Positions 36,404-46,127 are shown, numbered from the stretch's first letter. The stretch: 64,000 nucleotides of DNA from Kurthia sibirica (GCF_003143975.1 NZ_QFVR01000010.1:40156-104155); one strand, 5' to 3'. A program made the numbers and translations. The notes: a model not told the origin generated them from the sequence alone.

Positions 36404-37154
36404 AAAGCATAAAAAGCATGAAGAGCATATTCCTGAGTCATGGCTAATTCCTTATGCCGATATTTTAACGTTGTTATTAGCGTTATTTATCGTATTATTT
36501 GCCTCTTCCTCAGTGGATACAAAGAAGCTAGCGGAATTATCAAATGTTTTTAATACCGTATTTGATGGTGGTTCTGGTATTATGAAAAATCCATCGATGG
36601 TAGAAGTGAAAACACCAAAAAGTAATTTGCAGGAGCAGTCAGCCTATGAACAAGATCAGGAATCGTTAAAAGAGATTGAGTCGGATGTCGAAGAGTTTAT
36701 TGCGAATAATGAACTGGAAGATCAATTCAATACGAAGATGACTGAAGACGGGCTGCTTGTAACGATAAAAGCAAGTGTATTATTCGAGCCAGGTAGGGCG
36801 GATATTCGAGGGAATTATAGTGGCATCGCGAAGGATCTTTCTAAAGTACTAAATTTAGAACCAAAACGTTCAGTCGTTGTAGCAGGTTATACCGATTCGG
36901 TTCCCGCACAATCAGCGGAATTCAAATCGAACTGGGAACTCAGCGTTATGCGTGCAGTTAATTTCTTAACACTGTTAATCGATTCGAATAAAAAATTAGA
37001 TTCTGCTTACTTCAGTGCAAAAGGTTATGGGGAAAACAATCCTGTCGCATCAAATGATACAGAAGAAGGTAAAGCTAAAAATAGACGAGTAGAAGTTTTA
37101 ATACAACCACTAGTGAAAAAAGATGGTTCTTCTTACGAGCAAAAAAATAAATAA
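36387..37154 (+). CDS. motB: Flagellar motor stator protein MotB
   Basis: A 255-aa partner of MotA: a basic, His/Lys-rich N terminus (AKRAKKHKKHEEH), the conserved SWLIPYADILTLLLALFIVL helix with the ion-binding Asp, a linker, then an OmpA-like peptidoglycan-binding domain (about residues 130-245) with VVVAGYTDSVP and AKGYGENNPVASN. The in-frame ATG 36366 has no ribosome binding site; TTG 36387 matches the N terminus of Bacillus MotB and is preferred, but the start is uncertain. It overlaps motA by 17 bases from TTG. Confidence 0.93.
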   Translation: MAKRAKKHKKHEEHIPESWLIPYADILTLLLALFIVLFASSSVDTKKLAELSNVFNTVFDGGSGIMKNPSMVEVKTPKSNLQEQSAYEQDQESLKEIESDVEEFIANNELEDQFNTKMTEDGLLVTIKASVLFEPGRADIRGNYSGIAKDLSKVLNLEPKRSVVVAGYTDSVPAQSAEFKSNWELSVMRAVNFLTLLIDSNKKLDSAYFSAKGYGENNPVASNDTEEGKAKNRRVEVLIQPLVKKDGSSYEQKNK

Positions 37155-37163
37155 ATATACAAT

Positions 37164-37204
37164 AAAAGGGATCGCTATGACATTGTCATGGCGGTCCCTT
37201 TTAT
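37164..37204. terminator. Bidirectional terminator after motAB
   Basis: A long stem (AAAAGGGATCGC-ATGACA at 37164-37182 with a near-complement to 37202) lies between motB and the convergent DUF1128 gene. Confidence 0.8.
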
Positions 37205-37217
37205 ATGGTTTGCGATA

Positions 37218-37439
37218 CTATTTACGTAATGAACCAAGCTCAGCGACGATTGCTTCCATCTCGCTTGGGCTGAAAGCGTTGCGTTTATGAACAAGCTCAT
37301 ACAAGTATACTAAATCTTCGTATTGCTCCGTATCAAATGTTTCAGAACGCATTGCATCAGCATTTACCATACGCAATTTATCTTTGATTTCTTCAATCAT
37401 GAAATGAATATTCTCTGGTGTTGGTGTTGATAAATCCAA
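37218..37439 (-). CDS. yfkK: DUF1128 family protein (YfkK-like)
   Basis: A 73-aa cytoplasmic helical protein with the family pattern TPENIHFMIEEIKDKLRMVN, YEDLVYLYELVHKR and EMEAIVAELGSLRK. TTG 37439 is chosen as the start because AAGGCAGGG lies eight bases upstream and the result matches YfkK in length. Its role is unknown. Confidence 0.88.
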   Translation of the reverse strand: MDLSTPTPENIHFMIEEIKDKLRMVNADAMRSETFDTEQYEDLVYLYELVHKRNAFSPSEMEAIVAELGSLRK

Positions 37440-37508
37440 GGTATAATCCCTGCCTTTCAAATTGTTTACCTTGTTATCATTCCACTACTAAGAGCAATTG
37501 TCAATTCC

Positions 37509-38882
37509 CTATTTTGAAGCGCGTAAAGCAAGTTTTTCTTCTTTTAATGTTTTTTGAATAATTTTTGTTTCAGCAACAATAACACCTGATAGACCGATTA
37601 GGCCGATTAAGTTAGGTATTGCCATTAAAGCATTTGCGACATCAGAGAATGTCCAGATGAGATCTAGTGAAATTGTCGCACCAACATAGATGAATAATAC
37701 GAAGATGATGCGGTAAATAATGATTGCTACAGGATCTTTAATTAAATACTGTAAACATTTTTCACCATAATAAGCCCAACCCATTATTGTAGATGAAGCA
37801 AAGAAAATTAAACCAATGGCTACTATATAAGGGCCCCAAGCACCAAGGAATACCTCAAATGCAGATGTAGTCAAAGCGTTTGCTTTCACTGATTGATCCT
37901 CGTAGACACCTGACATAACAATTGTTAAACCAGTGATTGAACAGATTAAAATAGTATCCAAAAATACTTGTGTCATTGAGATAAGAGCTTGTCGCCCAGG
38001 TAAATCGGTTTTGGCAGCGGCAGCAGCAATTGGAGCGGAACCAAGTCCGGCTTCATTGGAGAAGATACCACGTGCAACACCGTAACGAATAGCAGCACCA
38101 ACGGCACCACCACCAGCAGCTGCGCCAGTAAAGGCTGAATCAAAAATAACGCCGAAAGCAGCAGGTACTTCTGAGAAATTCATCACGATGACGATTAAAC
38201 CAGCGATTAAATAAAATACAGCCATTATTGGAACAAATATAGCTGTGACATTTCCGATGGATTTAATCCCACCTAAAATAACAAGTCCAACAACTACTGT
38301 TAAAATAATACCTGTAATCCATGGTTCTACTTTAAAGGTATTCTGAACGACACCAGCAACGGAATTGGATTGTGTACCATTCCCGATACCAAAAGAAGCT
38401 AATACACCAAATATAGCAAAGAGAACTGCTAGCCATTTTTGTTTTAGACCGCGTTCTAAGTAGTACATCGGGCCACCAGCCATTTGACCGTTGGCATCTT
38501 TTACACGATACTTTACAGCTAAAATTGCTTCACTGTATTTAGTAGCCATGCCGAGTATGGCTGCGACCCACATCCAGAAAATTGCACCTGGACCACCAAG
38601 AATAACAGCGGTTGCAACACCAACAATATTCCCGGTTCCAACCGTAGCAGCAAGAGCGGTTGTTAGCGCTTGGAACTGTGAAATATCGCCTTCTGCATCT
38701 TTTGAGTGTTGTTTAGAAAAAACAAGTCTTAGAGCAGTTGGCAATAAGCGAATTTGTAAAAAACCAATTCGAATTGTTAAAAAGATACCTGTACCAATAA
38801 TAAGGACGATAAGCGGGACACCCCATAAAAATGTAGAAATATCACCTAAAAAACCATTGAGCCAATCACCAAATGCTGTCAT
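37509..38882 (-). CDS. alsT: Alanine/glycine:cation symporter, AGCS family (AlsT-like, copy 1)
   Basis: A 457-aa polytopic permease importing Ala, Gly or related amino acids with Na+ or H+. AGCS hallmarks are FQALTTALAATVGTGNIVGV (the substrate-binding GTGN motif), MAGGPMYYLERGL, GIGNGTQSNS and GIFSNEAGLGSAPIAAAAAK. ATG 38882 is used because GGAGGGA is next to it; the longer frame to 38912 lacks a site. A paralogue sits directly upstream on the same strand (39097-40464). Confidence 0.94.
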   Translation of the reverse strand: MTAFGDWLNGFLGDISTFLWGVPLIVLIIGTGIFLTIRIGFLQIRLLPTALRLVFSKQHSKDAEGDISQFQALTTALAATVGTGNIVGVATAVILGGPGAIFWMWVAAILGMATKYSEAILAVKYRVKDANGQMAGGPMYYLERGLKQKWLAVLFAIFGVLASFGIGNGTQSNSVAGVVQNTFKVEPWITGIILTVVVGLVILGGIKSIGNVTAIFVPIMAVFYLIAGLIVIVMNFSEVPAAFGVIFDSAFTGAAAGGGAVGAAIRYGVARGIFSNEAGLGSAPIAAAAAKTDLPGRQALISMTQVFLDTILICSITGLTIVMSGVYEDQSVKANALTTSAFEVFLGAWGPYIVAIGLIFFASSTIMGWAYYGEKCLQYLIKDPVAIIIYRIIFVLFIYVGATISLDLIWTFSDVANALMAIPNLIGLIGLSGVIVAETKIIQKTLKEEKLALRASK

Positions 38883-39043
38883 GTAATCCCTCCGTTGTGT
38901 TAATCGATACAAATTTTCTTTAAAAAGTTGTACTATTTAATATTTTCGTAAAATTCTGACTATAAGTCAATAGAATTTTGTAAATAATTGTATAAGAATT
39001 TAGAATAAATGAACTATTTTATTGGCTATACCAGTATAAAAGA

Positions 39044-39083
39044 CATAAAAAAACCAGTATCACGCTCTAACGCAATACTGGTT
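39044..39083 (-). terminator. Terminator of AGCS copy 2
   Basis: ACCAGTAT (39053-39060) and ATACTGGT (39075-39082) form the stem. On the minus strand a run of seven T follows. It separates the two symporter genes transcriptionally. Confidence 0.8.
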
Positions 39084-39096
39084 GTACGAAGTATGA

Positions 39097-40464
39097 CTAT
39101 GTACGTAAAGAGAGCTTCTCTTCTTTTAATACATCTCTGATAATTTTTGTTTCTGCGACGATGACACCAGATAGACCAATTAATCCAATGAGGTTTGGAA
39201 TAGCCATTAACCCATTTGCTACATCGGAGAACGTCCAAATAAGGTCAAGAGAGATTGTGGCACCTACAAAGACAAACATGGAGAAAACTACGCGGTAAAT
39301 GATAATGGCAGTAGATGATTTGAATAAATATTGTAAACATTTTTCTCCATAGTAAGCCCATCCCATAATGGTAGAAGAAGCAAAGAAAATTAACCCAATT
39401 GCGACGACGTAAGGACCCCATGATCCAAGGTAGAAATCAAAAGCGGCAACGGTCAGCTGATTGGCTACGAGAGATGTATCGGTATAAACACCGGACATGA
39501 CAATTGTTAAACCTGTAACAGAACAGATTAAAATAGTATCTAGAAATACCTGTGTCATAGAAATAAGTGCTTGGCGACCAGGATAATCTGTTCTAGCCGC
39601 TGCGGCAGCAATAGGAGCCGAACCAAGACCCGCTTCATTGGAGAAGATACCACGGGCTACGCCATAGCGAATCGCAGCCCCAATCGCACCACCACCGATA
39701 GCAGTGCCGGTAAAGGCCTCTTTAAAAATAATACCAAAAGCAGCAGGAACATCTGACAAATTCATTAGGATGACAATGAGTCCCGCCGCCATATAAAATA
39801 CGGCCATAATAGGGACAAAAAATGATGTGACTGTACCAATAGATTTGATTCCTCCAACAATTACAAGCCCAACTGCAATGGTTAAGACGATTCCTGTAAT
39901 CCATGGTTCAATATTAAATGTATTTTTAATAACGCCAGCAACGGAATTGGCTTGTGTGCCATTGCCAATACCAAATGATGCAATAACACCAAATATGGCA
40001 AAGAGTACAGCGAGCCATTTTTGCTTTAAACCACGCTCTAAGTAGTACATTGGACCACCAGCCATTTGACCGTTAGAATCTTTTACACGATATTTAACGG
40101 CTAAAATAGCTTCGGCATATTTAGTTGCCATACCAAGGACTGCTGCGAACCACATCCATAATATTGCACCAGGACCACCGAGAATAACGGCGGTTGCCAC
40201 ACCGACAATATTCCCAGTTCCTACTGTAGCCGCTAATGCAGTCGTCAAGGCTTGAAATTGAGAAATATCGCCTTCAGCATCTTTAGAGTGATTTTTTGAA
40301 AAAACTAAACGTAATGCAACTGGCAGTAAACGTATTTGTAAAAAACCTACGCGAATCGTTAAGTACAGACCAGTACCAATAATCAAAACAATCAGTGGAA
40401 TCCCCCAAAGAAAATTAGAAAAGTTAGCTAACATAGATTCAAGTGAATGTAAAAAGCTTGTCAT
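39097..40464 (-). CDS. Alanine/glycine:cation symporter, AGCS family (AlsT-like, copy 2)
   Basis: A 455-aa symporter of the same family and nearly the same sequence as its neighbour, including FQALTTALAATVGTGNIVGV and GIFSNEAGLGSAPIAAAAAR. Differences cluster at the N terminus and in periplasmic loops (for example TDTSLVANQLTVAAFDFYL). It arose by local duplication. It has its own terminator, so separate regulation is likely. Substrate specificity cannot be read from the sequence. Confidence 0.94.
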   Translation of the reverse strand: MTSFLHSLESMLANFSNFLWGIPLIVLIIGTGLYLTIRVGFLQIRLLPVALRLVFSKNHSKDAEGDISQFQALTTALAATVGTGNIVGVATAVILGGPGAILWMWFAAVLGMATKYAEAILAVKYRVKDSNGQMAGGPMYYLERGLKQKWLAVLFAIFGVIASFGIGNGTQANSVAGVIKNTFNIEPWITGIVLTIAVGLVIVGGIKSIGTVTSFFVPIMAVFYMAAGLIVILMNLSDVPAAFGIIFKEAFTGTAIGGGAIGAAIRYGVARGIFSNEAGLGSAPIAAAAARTDYPGRQALISMTQVFLDTILICSVTGLTIVMSGVYTDTSLVANQLTVAAFDFYLGSWGPYVVAIGLIFFASSTIMGWAYYGEKCLQYLFKSSTAIIIYRVVFSMFVFVGATISLDLIWTFSDVANGLMAIPNLIGLIGLSGVIVAETKIIRDVLKEEKLSLRT

Positions 40465-40729
40465 TGCATAGCCCCCTTATTAAATTGATCTTGCTAGTAG
40501 GATAGCGTTACTTACTGAGTATTTTCATAAATTAAGTCATAAAAGTCAAGGGTTTAATGACAAAAAAACCAATTATTAACAATTAAATTGTTTTATTACG
40601 GGCTTAAACATTATAAAAGGATGAATTTTATTGAAATTCATGGTCGTCACTTTAGTCAACTATGGTTCAATGGTAAAGTAGAAGGGTAATGAAGTTACAT
40701 AAAGCATGTAAAAAATGGAGGGAATAAAG

Positions 40730-41095
40730 ATGGCAAATAAATTAGTACTTGGAATGGTAGTAGGCGCAGCAGTAGGAGCGGGAATTAGTCTGTTGAATAA
40801 AGAAACGCGTGAAAAAACTGCACGTCAAGTAACAAATGTGAAGACGGATATTCAATATTATATGAATACAAAAGGTGAAGTAAAAGAAAATGTTGGGGGT
40901 AAATTGAGTACAGTAAAAGGGTTAGTAGCTAATATTATGGAAAATAAAGAGTATTATTTAGAAAAAATTAGTGAATTAAAGAGTTTGACACCAGCAGTAA
41001 CGGCAATGCTAGCAGATACGAAGCAATCATTTGCAAATGAAGAACAGCTTGAAGCAGAAGAAAAACTAAAAACTGATTCCGTTATTCATTTATAA
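40730..41095 (+). CDS. YtxH domain-containing protein
   Basis: A 121-aa protein with an N-terminal hydrophobic, Gly/Ala-rich segment (KLVLGMVVGAAVGAGISLL) followed by charged helices, the YtxH pattern, a stress-associated membrane-proximal family. The start ATG 40730 has GGAGGGA upstream. It is followed after 25 bases by a YihY-family gene in a probable operon. Confidence 0.88.
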   Translation: MANKLVLGMVVGAAVGAGISLLNKETREKTARQVTNVKTDIQYYMNTKGEVKENVGGKLSTVKGLVANIMENKEYYLEKISELKSLTPAVTAMLADTKQSFANEEQLEAEEKLKTDSVIHL

Positions 41096-41120
41096 ATTGT
41101 AACGAAGGAGGGGCGATTTG

Positions 41121-42068
41121 ATGAGCGGTAAAAAAAATCCGCATTCTTCGGATATGTTCAAAAAAGTTAAGTTTATGCAAGTAGAAAAAAAACCGTCGAA
41201 TATAGATTTAAATAGTGTAGATTATACATCTAAAAAAGGATTTTTAAAGGCGTTCATTCAAGGTGTGAAAGAAGCAGATGTTTCAAGTGCTGGAGCCCAA
41301 TTAGCGTATTTCTTTTTACTATCTATGTTCCCGCTACTATTATTCGTATTGACATTGCTCCCTTTTTTGAATTTGCCTCAAGAGCAAGTATTTTCAATGC
41401 TTGAAAATATTTTACCAGAACAGGTCCATTCACTTATTGAATCGACTATTTCTGATATTATGAAAAGTCGGAGTGGGGGGCTATTGTCTATCGGTATTAT
41501 CGCCACTTTATGGTCAGCATCAAACGGTGTCAATTCCCTCGTTAAAAACCTCAATCGATCTTATGGTATGAAGGAAACACGGCCATTTTTAGTTGCCAGA
41601 GGGATGTCCCTTGTATTCACGGTGCTACTGATTGGGTTGGTCATTGTCGCTTTAGTATTACCTGTTTTCGGTCGTGCAATCGGTGTGTTTTTATTCTCTA
41701 CAATTGGTATAGAAGACAGCTTTTTAACGTTATGGAATTATGTGCGACTGATTATGCCGCCGATTCTTATATTTACAGTACTGGTCATGCTTTACTGGAT
41801 TGCACCTAATATTACACTGTACTTTAAGTCTGCCATCCCAGGCGCCATATTTTCAACAGTAGCATGGGTATTAATATCTTTTGCTTTTTCATACTATGTA
41901 AATAATTTCTCGAATTACTCAAGAACATACGGCAGTATCGGGGGGATTATTATCCTCATGTTATGGCTTTACATAACAGGAATTGTTCTCGTCATTGGGG
42001 GGCAGCTAAATGTTACGATACAACGTAGAAAAGAACAAATTCTTCGCGAAAAAAAAATCCACCCGTGA
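41121..42068 (+). CDS. YihY/virulence factor BrkB family membrane protein
   Basis: A 315-aa protein with six membrane helices. Family marks are FIQGVKEADVSSAGAQLAYF near the N terminus, LLPEQV-type loop, TLWSASNGVNSLVKNLNRSY, and near the end NYSRTYGSIGGIIILMLWLY. Older databases call it RNase BN, which is a misannotation; the function is unclear. ATG 41121 has GGAGGGG upstream. Confidence 0.92.
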   Translation: MSGKKNPHSSDMFKKVKFMQVEKKPSNIDLNSVDYTSKKGFLKAFIQGVKEADVSSAGAQLAYFFLLSMFPLLLFVLTLLPFLNLPQEQVFSMLENILPEQVHSLIESTISDIMKSRSGGLLSIGIIATLWSASNGVNSLVKNLNRSYGMKETRPFLVARGMSLVFTVLLIGLVIVALVLPVFGRAIGVFLFSTIGIEDSFLTLWNYVRLIMPPILIFTVLVMLYWIAPNITLYFKSAIPGAIFSTVAWVLISFAFSYYVNNFSNYSRTYGSIGGIIILMLWLYITGIVLVIGGQLNVTIQRRKEQILREKKIHP

Positions 42069-42083
42069 GGTGGATTTTTTTAT
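42054..42083. terminator. Bidirectional terminator between yihY-like and zosA-like genes
   Basis: AAAAATCCACC / GGTGGATTTTT around CGTGA overlaps the stop of the + gene and ends both convergent transcripts. Confidence 0.85.
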
Positions 42084-43975
42084 GGGCGGCTGTTTAACAT
42101 ACGTAAACCATTTAAGATGACAAGAATTGTACTACCTTCATGTCCAATCACACCCAATGGTAGATTGACGATTTGTAGGAAGTTTGAAATGATCAATAAC
42201 GCGATTACTGAAATGGAGAATAAAATATTTTGTTTGACAATCTTTTGCATTTTTTTCGATAGCTTCACAGCATAAGCGATTTTAGTCAAATCATTCTTCA
42301 TGAGAACGATATCAGCCGTTTCTAAAGCGACATCTGTTCCTTCACCCATAGCAATACCTGTTGTAGCGGTTGCAAGTGCAGGGGCGTCATTAATACCATC
42401 GCCAACCATCGCGACGAAACCATATTTTTTCATAAGGTCCTTCATATGTTCTACTTTTGTTTCCGGTAAACATTCAGCGACATATTGTTCAACACCAGCT
42501 TCAGCCGCGATTACTTTTGCTGTTTTTTCATTGTCGCCTGTTAACATAATTGTGTGGATACCCATCTCATTTAATTGTTTAATCGCTTGTTTTGATTGCT
42601 CGCGTACAGTATCCTTCATGGCAGCTAATGCCACAATACCCTCATTATTGGCCATGAAAATAACGGTTTTACCTTCAGCAGTTAAGAGGTTTGCGCGCCC
42701 ATTTTGAAAGGCTGCAACGCGTTCTTTACCAATAAAATCTGGTTTACCCACCTTATATTCTACACCGTTAACGACACCTTTTAGACCCCAACCTGGAATA
42801 TCTTCAATTTGTGCTTTATGAAATTTTTTTATATTTTGAGCAGTAGCATACTGCGTAATAGCCACTGCAAGTGGATGATTTGATTGTGATTCAATCCCAG
42901 CAATTGTTGCCAGTAAATCTTGAGCATCGTAGCCATCAGCAACAATAAAATCAGTAACGATTGGTTTACCTTGCGTTAATGTCCCTGTTTTATCGAAGGC
43001 GATTGCTTTTAGTGAACTTAGATTTTCGATGTGAATACCACCTTTAAATAACACACCTTGTCTTGCCCCATTAGAGATTGCTGATAAAGTAGCAGGCATA
43101 ATAGATGCTACGAGCGCACATGGTGAAGCAACTACTAATAACACCATCGCACGATAAAATGTCGTATTCCAATCCCATCCAAAGATGAAATGTGGTAAAA
43201 AGAGCATAATCGCTACTACGATCAATACAGTATTGACATAGCGCCCTTCAAATCTTTCGATAAATTGTTGTGATGGTGATTTTTCACTTTGAGCGGATTG
43301 AACAAGCTCAATAATTTTGGCAAATAATGATTCAGAATTAGGTTTAGTCATCTCAATCGTAACAGCCCCCGATAAATTGACGGTACCTGCAAAGACCTCA
43401 GCTGCCATTGTTTTCGTTACGGGAATTGATTCGCCCGTAATCGCTGCTTCATCAATGGAGGTAGTGCCTTCTATAATACGACCATCTGTAGGAACACGTT
43501 CGCCTGGTTTGATGAGTAGCTTGTCACCAACTTGTAATTCATTGACATGGACTTTTTTTACTGTACCGTCCGCTAACAGTAAATTTGCTTCTTCAGGTTG
43601 TAAGTTCATTAGCGCTGAAATTTCTTTGTGACTTTTATTCATGGCATATGTTTCTAATGCACCACTCATAGCAAAGATGAATATTAATACAGCGCCTTCT
43701 GTCCAATAACCAATAATTGCGGAGCCTATTGCTGCTAAGATCATCAGCAACTCAACATTTAATTTCTTACTTTCTAAAGTAGCTTCAATTCCTTCTTTAG
43801 CCTTTGCTGCACCCCCAATAATGAAAGCAGCTAAATACATGCCAACTACGACAGTTGTATCACCGATGTTTTTACTTAAAATCCAAGCAGTTGCTATAAG
43901 AACGCCGGCAAAGAGAGCGGCAATCATTTCAGCATGTGGTTTTATTTTCTCAATTAAAGTTGACATAGTAGTCAT
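42080..43975 (-). CDS. zosA: Heavy-metal P-type ATPase, ZosA-like
   Basis: A 631-aa P1B ATPase with TGES (residues 180-183), ion-binding SPC (284-286) in helix 6, phosphorylation site DKTGTLT (Asp328), the N-domain HP in SNHPLAVA and GDGINDAPAL. There is no N-terminal HMA metal-binding domain. B. subtilis ZosA is a peroxide-induced, PerR-controlled ATPase proposed to import zinc. The perfect PerR box upstream here supports that assignment over a CadA-type exporter. AGGAGGGG precedes the ATG. Confidence 0.9.
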   Translation of the reverse strand: MTTMSTLIEKIKPHAEMIAALFAGVLIATAWILSKNIGDTTVVVGMYLAAFIIGGAAKAKEGIEATLESKKLNVELLMILAAIGSAIIGYWTEGAVLIFIFAMSGALETYAMNKSHKEISALMNLQPEEANLLLADGTVKKVHVNELQVGDKLLIKPGERVPTDGRIIEGTTSIDEAAITGESIPVTKTMAAEVFAGTVNLSGAVTIEMTKPNSESLFAKIIELVQSAQSEKSPSQQFIERFEGRYVNTVLIVVAIMLFLPHFIFGWDWNTTFYRAMVLLVVASPCALVASIMPATLSAISNGARQGVLFKGGIHIENLSSLKAIAFDKTGTLTQGKPIVTDFIVADGYDAQDLLATIAGIESQSNHPLAVAITQYATAQNIKKFHKAQIEDIPGWGLKGVVNGVEYKVGKPDFIGKERVAAFQNGRANLLTAEGKTVIFMANNEGIVALAAMKDTVREQSKQAIKQLNEMGIHTIMLTGDNEKTAKVIAAEAGVEQYVAECLPETKVEHMKDLMKKYGFVAMVGDGINDAPALATATTGIAMGEGTDVALETADIVLMKNDLTKIAYAVKLSKKMQKIVKQNILFSISVIALLIISNFLQIVNLPLGVIGHEGSTILVILNGLRMLNSRP

Positions 43976-43992
43976 GGGTCACCCCTCCTAAA

Positions 43993-44007
43993 TGATAATG
44001 ATTTTCA
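43993..44007. promoter_or_regulatory. Fur-like box upstream of the zosA-like gene
   Basis: TGATAATGATTTTCA differs at one position from the 7-1-7 Fur consensus. It lies directly before the ribosome binding site, where bound repressor could block early transcription. Confidence 0.55.
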
Positions 44008-44083
44008 ATGTGTATAGATTTTTTAGAATCATTTAACCTTGTTTTAAAAGGTGTTTTATTCGTATTCATTGTATATATTTACT

Positions 44084-44098
44084 TTATAATCATTATAA
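44084..44098. promoter_or_regulatory. Perfect PerR box
   Basis: TTATAATCATTATAA equals the PerR consensus TTATAAT-N-ATTATAA at every defined base. It is about 110 bases upstream of the zosA-like start. Confidence 0.85.
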
Positions 44099-44139
44099 TT
44101 AAGAAAGAGTACGATGTCAACTAAATGAGAAAATGAGAG

Positions 44140-44183
44140 TGATTATCAGTTGGTTACATGGTTAGTTTGGAATGATTATCATT
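44140..44183. promoter_or_regulatory. Two further Fur-like palindromes
   Basis: TGATTATCA at 44140-44148 and AATGATTATCATT at 44171-44183, the second identical to the core of the yfiY Fur box. They sit between the fumarase gene end and the zosA-like promoter. Confidence 0.5.
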
Positions 44184-44198
44184 TGCAATGATATAAAA

Positions 44199-44231
44199 AA
44201 ACACGAGTACCATGAGAGGTACTCGTGTTTG
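44199..44231 (-). terminator. Terminator of the fumarase gene
   Basis: AAACACGAGTACC (44199-44211) and its complement (44218-44230). On the minus strand the stem is followed by T's. Confidence 0.88.
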
Positions 44232-44240
44232 AGTAGAAAT

Positions 44241-45773
44241 TTAGAATACACGCTCAGCATGTAGTGCTAGTTTTTCTAATGATGATTTTTGTACATCAGC
44301 ATGCAATGAATTGCCGTGTGAATCCATAGTAACAACAGCTGTGAAGTCTTCAACGGCTAAATGCCACATTGCTTCAGGAATACCGAAGTCAAGAAGATCA
44401 ACGCCATCTACAGACTTAATACAGTCCGCATAGTATTGTGCAGCGCCACCAATTGCATTTAAGTAAACGCCACCATGTTCATTTAGTGCTGCAAGTGTTT
44501 TTGGACCCATGCCGCCTTTACCCATAACTGCTCGAATACCAAATTTTTTCATAATATCGCCTTGATATGGTTCTTCACGGATAGATGTCGTTGGACCAGC
44601 TGCTTTAACTGTCCAGTTATCATGTGCATCTTTTGCCATTACTGGACCACAGTGGTAGATAATTTGCCCATTTAAATCAACGGGAGCATCATGGCTCATT
44701 AAATGGTGATGAATTGCATCACGGCCAGTGAACATACGACCAGTAATTTTGACAACATCGCCCACTTTAAGCGAACGGATTTTTTCTTCAGAAATAGGTG
44801 CTGTTAATTCAATAACATCAGCATCTTGTTTTTTCTCTGCTTTCGCTTCTTCTTCAAAGCCGATTTTTTCGCCTTCTTGGTAGTGCCAATCCATAATTTC
44901 GCCTGTTTCAGCATTAATATTAATTGCCATACGACGATAAGCCCAACAGTTGTAGGCTACTGAAACGAAGAACGAAGCTGGAATGCGGTGCATAACACCG
45001 ATTTTACAACCGAGTAAAGTTGCCTCACCGCCGAAGCCCATCGTACCGATACCAAAAGTATTCGCTTTTTCAACGATATAGTCTTCTAATTTAGCTAAAT
45101 CTTCATTTGGATTGCGATCATCTACATGACGGAATAATTGTTCTTTTGCAAGATCGTAGCCAGCAGAGCGGTCGCCACCGATACCAACACCGATAAAGCC
45201 AGCAGAACAGCCTTGCCCTTGTGCTTGATAGACCGAATGTAAAATACATTTACGAATACCATCTAAGTCGCGACCAGCACGCCCTAAACCTTCAAGTTCA
45301 GTAGGAAGGCTATATTGGATATTTTTGTTTTCACAGCCGCCACCTTTAAGAATTAACTTCATTTCGATATAATCTTTATCCCACTGTTCGAACTTAAGGA
45401 CAGGTAGACCATCACCCAAGTTGTCACCACTATTTTTACCTGTTAGTGAATCTACAGCATTTGGACGTAGTTTAGCATCGCCAGTAGTTGCTACAATTGC
45501 TTTTTTAATCATGTCTTTTATCTCGATTTGGTTCACGCCAACAGGTGTTTTAATTTTGAATGTTGGTAAACCGGTATCTTGGCAGATAGGTGATACATTA
45601 TCTTCTGCCATAAAAATATTGTTGGCAATCGTGTCTAAGCTCATCGCAGCACGTGTGCCAGCATTTTCTGCTTCTTTTGCTTTTTTAATCGCGCGACGGA
45701 CATCTTTTGGTAAGTTCGTCGACGTTTCTGTAATTAAATCATAAATGCTTTTTTCAAGATTTACTAAATTCAT
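44241..45773 (-). CDS. Class I (iron-sulfur) fumarate hydratase
   Basis: A 510-aa two-part enzyme converting fumarate to L-malate in the TCA cycle. The N-terminal alpha-type region contains the cluster cysteines in SPICQDTGLPTF, KGGGCENKN and GEATLLGCKIG. The C-terminal beta-type region has GRMFTGRDAIHHHL and the loop IREEPYQGDIMKKFG with GKGGMGP. It is oxygen-sensitive in the family, unlike the FumC type usual in Bacillus. AGGGGGAGC precedes the ATG. Monocistronic. Confidence 0.95.
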   Translation of the reverse strand: MNLVNLEKSIYDLITETSTNLPKDVRRAIKKAKEAENAGTRAAMSLDTIANNIFMAEDNVSPICQDTGLPTFKIKTPVGVNQIEIKDMIKKAIVATTGDAKLRPNAVDSLTGKNSGDNLGDGLPVLKFEQWDKDYIEMKLILKGGGCENKNIQYSLPTELEGLGRAGRDLDGIRKCILHSVYQAQGQGCSAGFIGVGIGGDRSAGYDLAKEQLFRHVDDRNPNEDLAKLEDYIVEKANTFGIGTMGFGGEATLLGCKIGVMHRIPASFFVSVAYNCWAYRRMAININAETGEIMDWHYQEGEKIGFEEEAKAEKKQDADVIELTAPISEEKIRSLKVGDVVKITGRMFTGRDAIHHHLMSHDAPVDLNGQIIYHCGPVMAKDAHDNWTVKAAGPTTSIREEPYQGDIMKKFGIRAVMGKGGMGPKTLAALNEHGGVYLNAIGGAAQYYADCIKSVDGVDLLDFGIPEAMWHLAVEDFTAVVTMDSHGNSLHADVQKSSLEKLALHAERVF

Positions 45774-45884
45774 GAAAAGCTCCCCCTCAAAAGGATAGTA
45801 TGTTGAATCATTCTTTATTATAGCGTGTAAAACATAGTAGAAAAAGGGCTTACATAGAAATCACATGATTTTTTAAGAAAAAAA

Positions 45885-45922
45885 GCAAAAAAAAACAGAA
45901 ACACATAATTGTATTTCTGTGG
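45885..45922 (-). terminator. Terminator of the SE1561-type gene
   Basis: ACAGAAA-ACA on the minus strand pairs with TGT-TTTCTGT and is followed by a long T run. Confidence 0.75.
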
Positions 45923-45929
45923 AATGAGG

Positions 45930-46127
45930 CTATTCTTCTGTAGATGTCGAACGGTGTTTAAATGTATCCATCTTATCCTCAATATCATCCACCATATTAA
46001 TAAGGCGATCGATATCATCAAGCTCAGTCGATTCGGGATCGATACTGTCTAGAACTTCCATGAAAATATGCAGGCGTTCTTTTAAATAAGTTACTTGCTG
46101 GTCCTTATTCGTAATTGATTTGCTCAT
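45930..46127 (-). CDS. SE1561 family protein
   Basis: A 65-aa cytoplasmic, acidic helical protein with the family core YLKERLHIFMEVLDSIDPES followed by DDIDRLINMVDDIE. GAGGTG precedes ATG 46127; the longer frame to 46145 covers that site. Function is unknown. Confidence 0.82.
   Translation of the reverse strand: MSKSITNKDQQVTYLKERLHIFMEVLDSIDPESTELDDIDRLINMVDDIEDKMDTFKHRSTSTEE

Noticed and set aside
38491..38886. 131-aa open frame antisense to AGCS copy 1
   Set aside because: Covered by a well-supported gene on the other strand, with no ribosome binding site.
42300..42707. 135-aa open frame antisense to the zosA-like gene
   Set aside because: Composition and position are those of a shadow of a membrane ATPase gene.
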